Position numbers and translations under genes: made by a program. From Cloacimonetes bacterium UBA5456 (GTDB taxonomy: Bacteria; Cloacimonadota; Cloacimonadia; Cloacimonadales; Cloacimonadaceae), in contig DIQS01000060.1 of assembly GCA_002427325.1 (NCBI GenBank), positions 18,077 through 32,521 of the forward strand: DNA of 14,445 nucleotides. Direction: 5' to 3'. The notes under the pieces are model-generated. The model was not told the DNA's origin, ran no database searches, and saw nothing but the letters and a program-made list of their open reading frames with translations. Positions 13,063-14,445 of the stretch are shown here, piece after piece (positions within the stretch are counted from its first letter, which is position 1; every line of letters starts with the position of its first letter).

Positions 13063-14445
13063 TTCATCACAGCCGTCCCAGACATAGTCCGAACCTGTTG
13101 CAACAAGAGTTTTCACCTTTTGCCCTTTCAAGTTATAGATACTCAAATCATCAGCTATCGGTTGTTTAGAGGATGTGATTTTCACGCTATCCATAAAGGG
13201 ATTGGGGTAAGCTTTGAAAAGGGCGGGGCTTTGCACCAAGTCAGAGTTGGAAACCGTCTGCTCTAAGGTCAGGAAATAGTAGCGAAAATCGTAGCTTCCG
13301 GGACCATCTCTGAAATGAAACTTGAAAACTATACAGTTATCGTTGTTAAAAGTAGTAGTGCTACGGATTGTATAGTCTTCTAAATCAGGTAGCCAGATGT
13401 TACCCTCTGGCCAGTTTGCAAATTCATTTTCTGCCATATCTGCCAGGTGACAAAAGTAAAATCCTTCATCATGTTTAATTAAAAGAAGGTTGCCTTGAAG
13501 GTTAAAAGCATAGTCATAATTCTCCCACCAGCTATCAAATCCCTGAAGATCTGTGTAGTTTTGCAATTGTCCATTTGGCTGCATTTGGACGAGGATAAAT
13601 TTATAATCTTGCTCAATATGCTGATAAACGTTGTGCCAAGCTCCAAAGATAGAATTGTCAAATGCAAGCGAGAAATCATAGCTTATAGCAAGAGCCAACA
13701 TGTCATCCACTTCCGCCCAAGCATCTACTTCAAAGCTATCTTCATCAATGTAGAGCACACCACTATTAACGGAGTAAGCTCCGTACCAATTGGCATAGAA
13801 AGTGTTACTATCAAATTCATAAGTGACTTTGACAGATCCCATATCCACTTGATATATGGTTGAATTAAGTGAGAAGTCCAACACCATAAGAGGTTGCAAA
13901 CCATAAATAGATTGGGAGTTACGACTTGTGGATATCACGAAATACTCTCCCATTAAGGCTACGTAAGGCAGATCTGAGGGACCATCGGTGAAATCATCCG
14001 GAATGGTGTAGAAAAAAGAATTAGTCTCGGCTTCAAAATCCCATTTCCAAAGGCAGGACTCCGAGTCATTATTTTGCCCAAGGATGTAGATGCTTTCATC
14101 CACAAGAAAATAATGTGGGGAAATAGTAATGGGAGTAGAATCAAAATCATCCAATGAGGAGTAGAAGAGGATTCGGGATTCCACCTCATCTCCTTCTTGC
14201 TTGAGGAGATAGAGCCCATAGGCGTTATAAAATAGAAAGAGGTGAGAATCTCCCTGAGGGATTGCACGAAATAAGTTATAGTTGTGTCGAGTACCGCTTC
14301 CCGGATAAGGGATATCGTTGAAATCAAATAGCACCTGCTCTTCATCTTCTGTGCCGTCGGCGTGCAGGCGTTTCACCGAAAAATACTGCGGCTCATCGGC
14401 ATATGCAGCGGGTATGTATGTATTGTAGATGGCATTTAAAAATGG
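12979..14445 (-). CDS. Secreted paralog A3 with sorting domain, 5' end beyond the window
   Basis: The third member of the array. The reading frame stays open to the last base of the window and gives at least 488 residues. An internal GTG at 14376 is the V of VKRLHADGTEDEEQ and not a start. The codons upstream of it read ...LNAIYNTYIP...PQYFSVKRLH and align with NNILNIYRY...QQFLVKRLH of A2. About 38 residues, including the signal peptide, are therefore missing beyond the window edge. The C-terminal sorting domain is nearly the same as in A1 and A2, with a His to Cys change in WDGCDENGK and KQPIADD in place of KLPEADD or KLSEADD. The centre is the most divergent of the three (DYSF, QQLM-type and MQPNGQLQNYTDL stretches). 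Function is unknown. Confidence 0.85.
   Translation of the reverse strand, partial: PFLNAIYNTYIPAAYADEPQYFSVKRLHADGTEDEEQVLFDFNDIPYPGSGTRHNYNLFRAIPQGDSHLFLFYNAYGLYLLKQEGDEVESRILFYSSLDDFDSTPITISPHYFLVDESIYILGQNNDSESCLWKWDFEAETNSFFYTIPDDFTDGPSDLPYVALMGEYFVISTSRNSQSIYGLQPLMVLDFSLNSTIYQVDMGSVKVTYEFDSNTFYANWYGAYSVNSGVLYIDEDSFEVDAWAEVDDMLALAISYDFSLAFDNSIFGAWHNVYQHIEQDYKFILVQMQPNGQLQNYTDLQGFDSWWENYDYAFNLQGNLLLIKHDEGFYFCHLADMAENEFANWPEGNIWLPDLEDYTIRSTTTFNNDNCIVFKFHFRDGPGSYDFRYYFLTLEQTVSNSDLVQSPALFKAYPNPFMDSVKITSSKQPIADDLSIYNLKGQKVKTLVATGSDYVWDGCDENGKRLGAGIYFLKGGLKERPVKIIKLK

Overview
All genes in this window read on the minus strand. They suggest a Gram-negative, outer-membrane-bearing bacterium. KdsB, the CMP-Kdo synthetase, implies lipopolysaccharide. 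Three large paralogous exported proteins end in a FlgD-Ig-like or type IX secretion (type A) C-terminal sorting domain. Moderate GC, these C-terminal domains and the mix of household genes fit the Cloacimonadota (WWE1) or a related Fibrobacteres-Chlorobi-Bacteroidetes-side lineage. This placement is an inference at about 50% confidence, because no rRNA or marker tree is available.

Layout in transcription order, from high to low coordinates. (1) 14445-9559: a tandem array of three secreted paralogs (here A3, A2, A1; A3 runs off the window edge). A2 and A1 have near-identical signal peptides and all three have near-identical sorting domains; the central part is divergent. The two spacers are both 105 nt and lie inside a 221-bp perfect direct repeat with a 1704-bp period. 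(2) 9558-8943: a 616-nt gap. Its left part holds a candidate promoter and operator for the Fe-S operon. Its right part holds an unusual element of about 250 bp, bounded by an 18-bp perfect inverted repeat and filled with a string of short perfect hairpins. (3) 8942-6723: an isc-like operon of an Rrf2/IscR-type regulator, a cysteine desulfurase and an IscU scaffold, with an ATGA overlap and a 1-nt spacing. The desulfurase keeps its catalytic Cys and Lys but has changes at several usually invariant active-site positions. The scaffold carries an extra C-terminal DUF59/MIP18-like domain. (4) 6571-1568: a compact household operon of queD, engB, mnmG, kdsB and a UshA-like 5'-nucleotidase lipoprotein, with overlaps or gaps of 24 nt or less. 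(5) 1475-90: an MFS transporter with its own candidate promoter. Positions 1-89 hold no gene I can support.

The household operon combines two wobble-position tRNA modification enzymes (QueD and MnmG), a ribosome-assembly GTPase, one LPS precursor enzyme and a lipid-anchored nucleotidase. The Fe-S operon looks self-regulated through an inverted repeat just downstream of an extended -10 box. The most unusual items are the hairpin-string element, the recently homogenised paralog array, and the divergent IscS with its IscU-DUF59 partner. I found no CRISPR array, tRNA, rRNA, transposase or phage gene.
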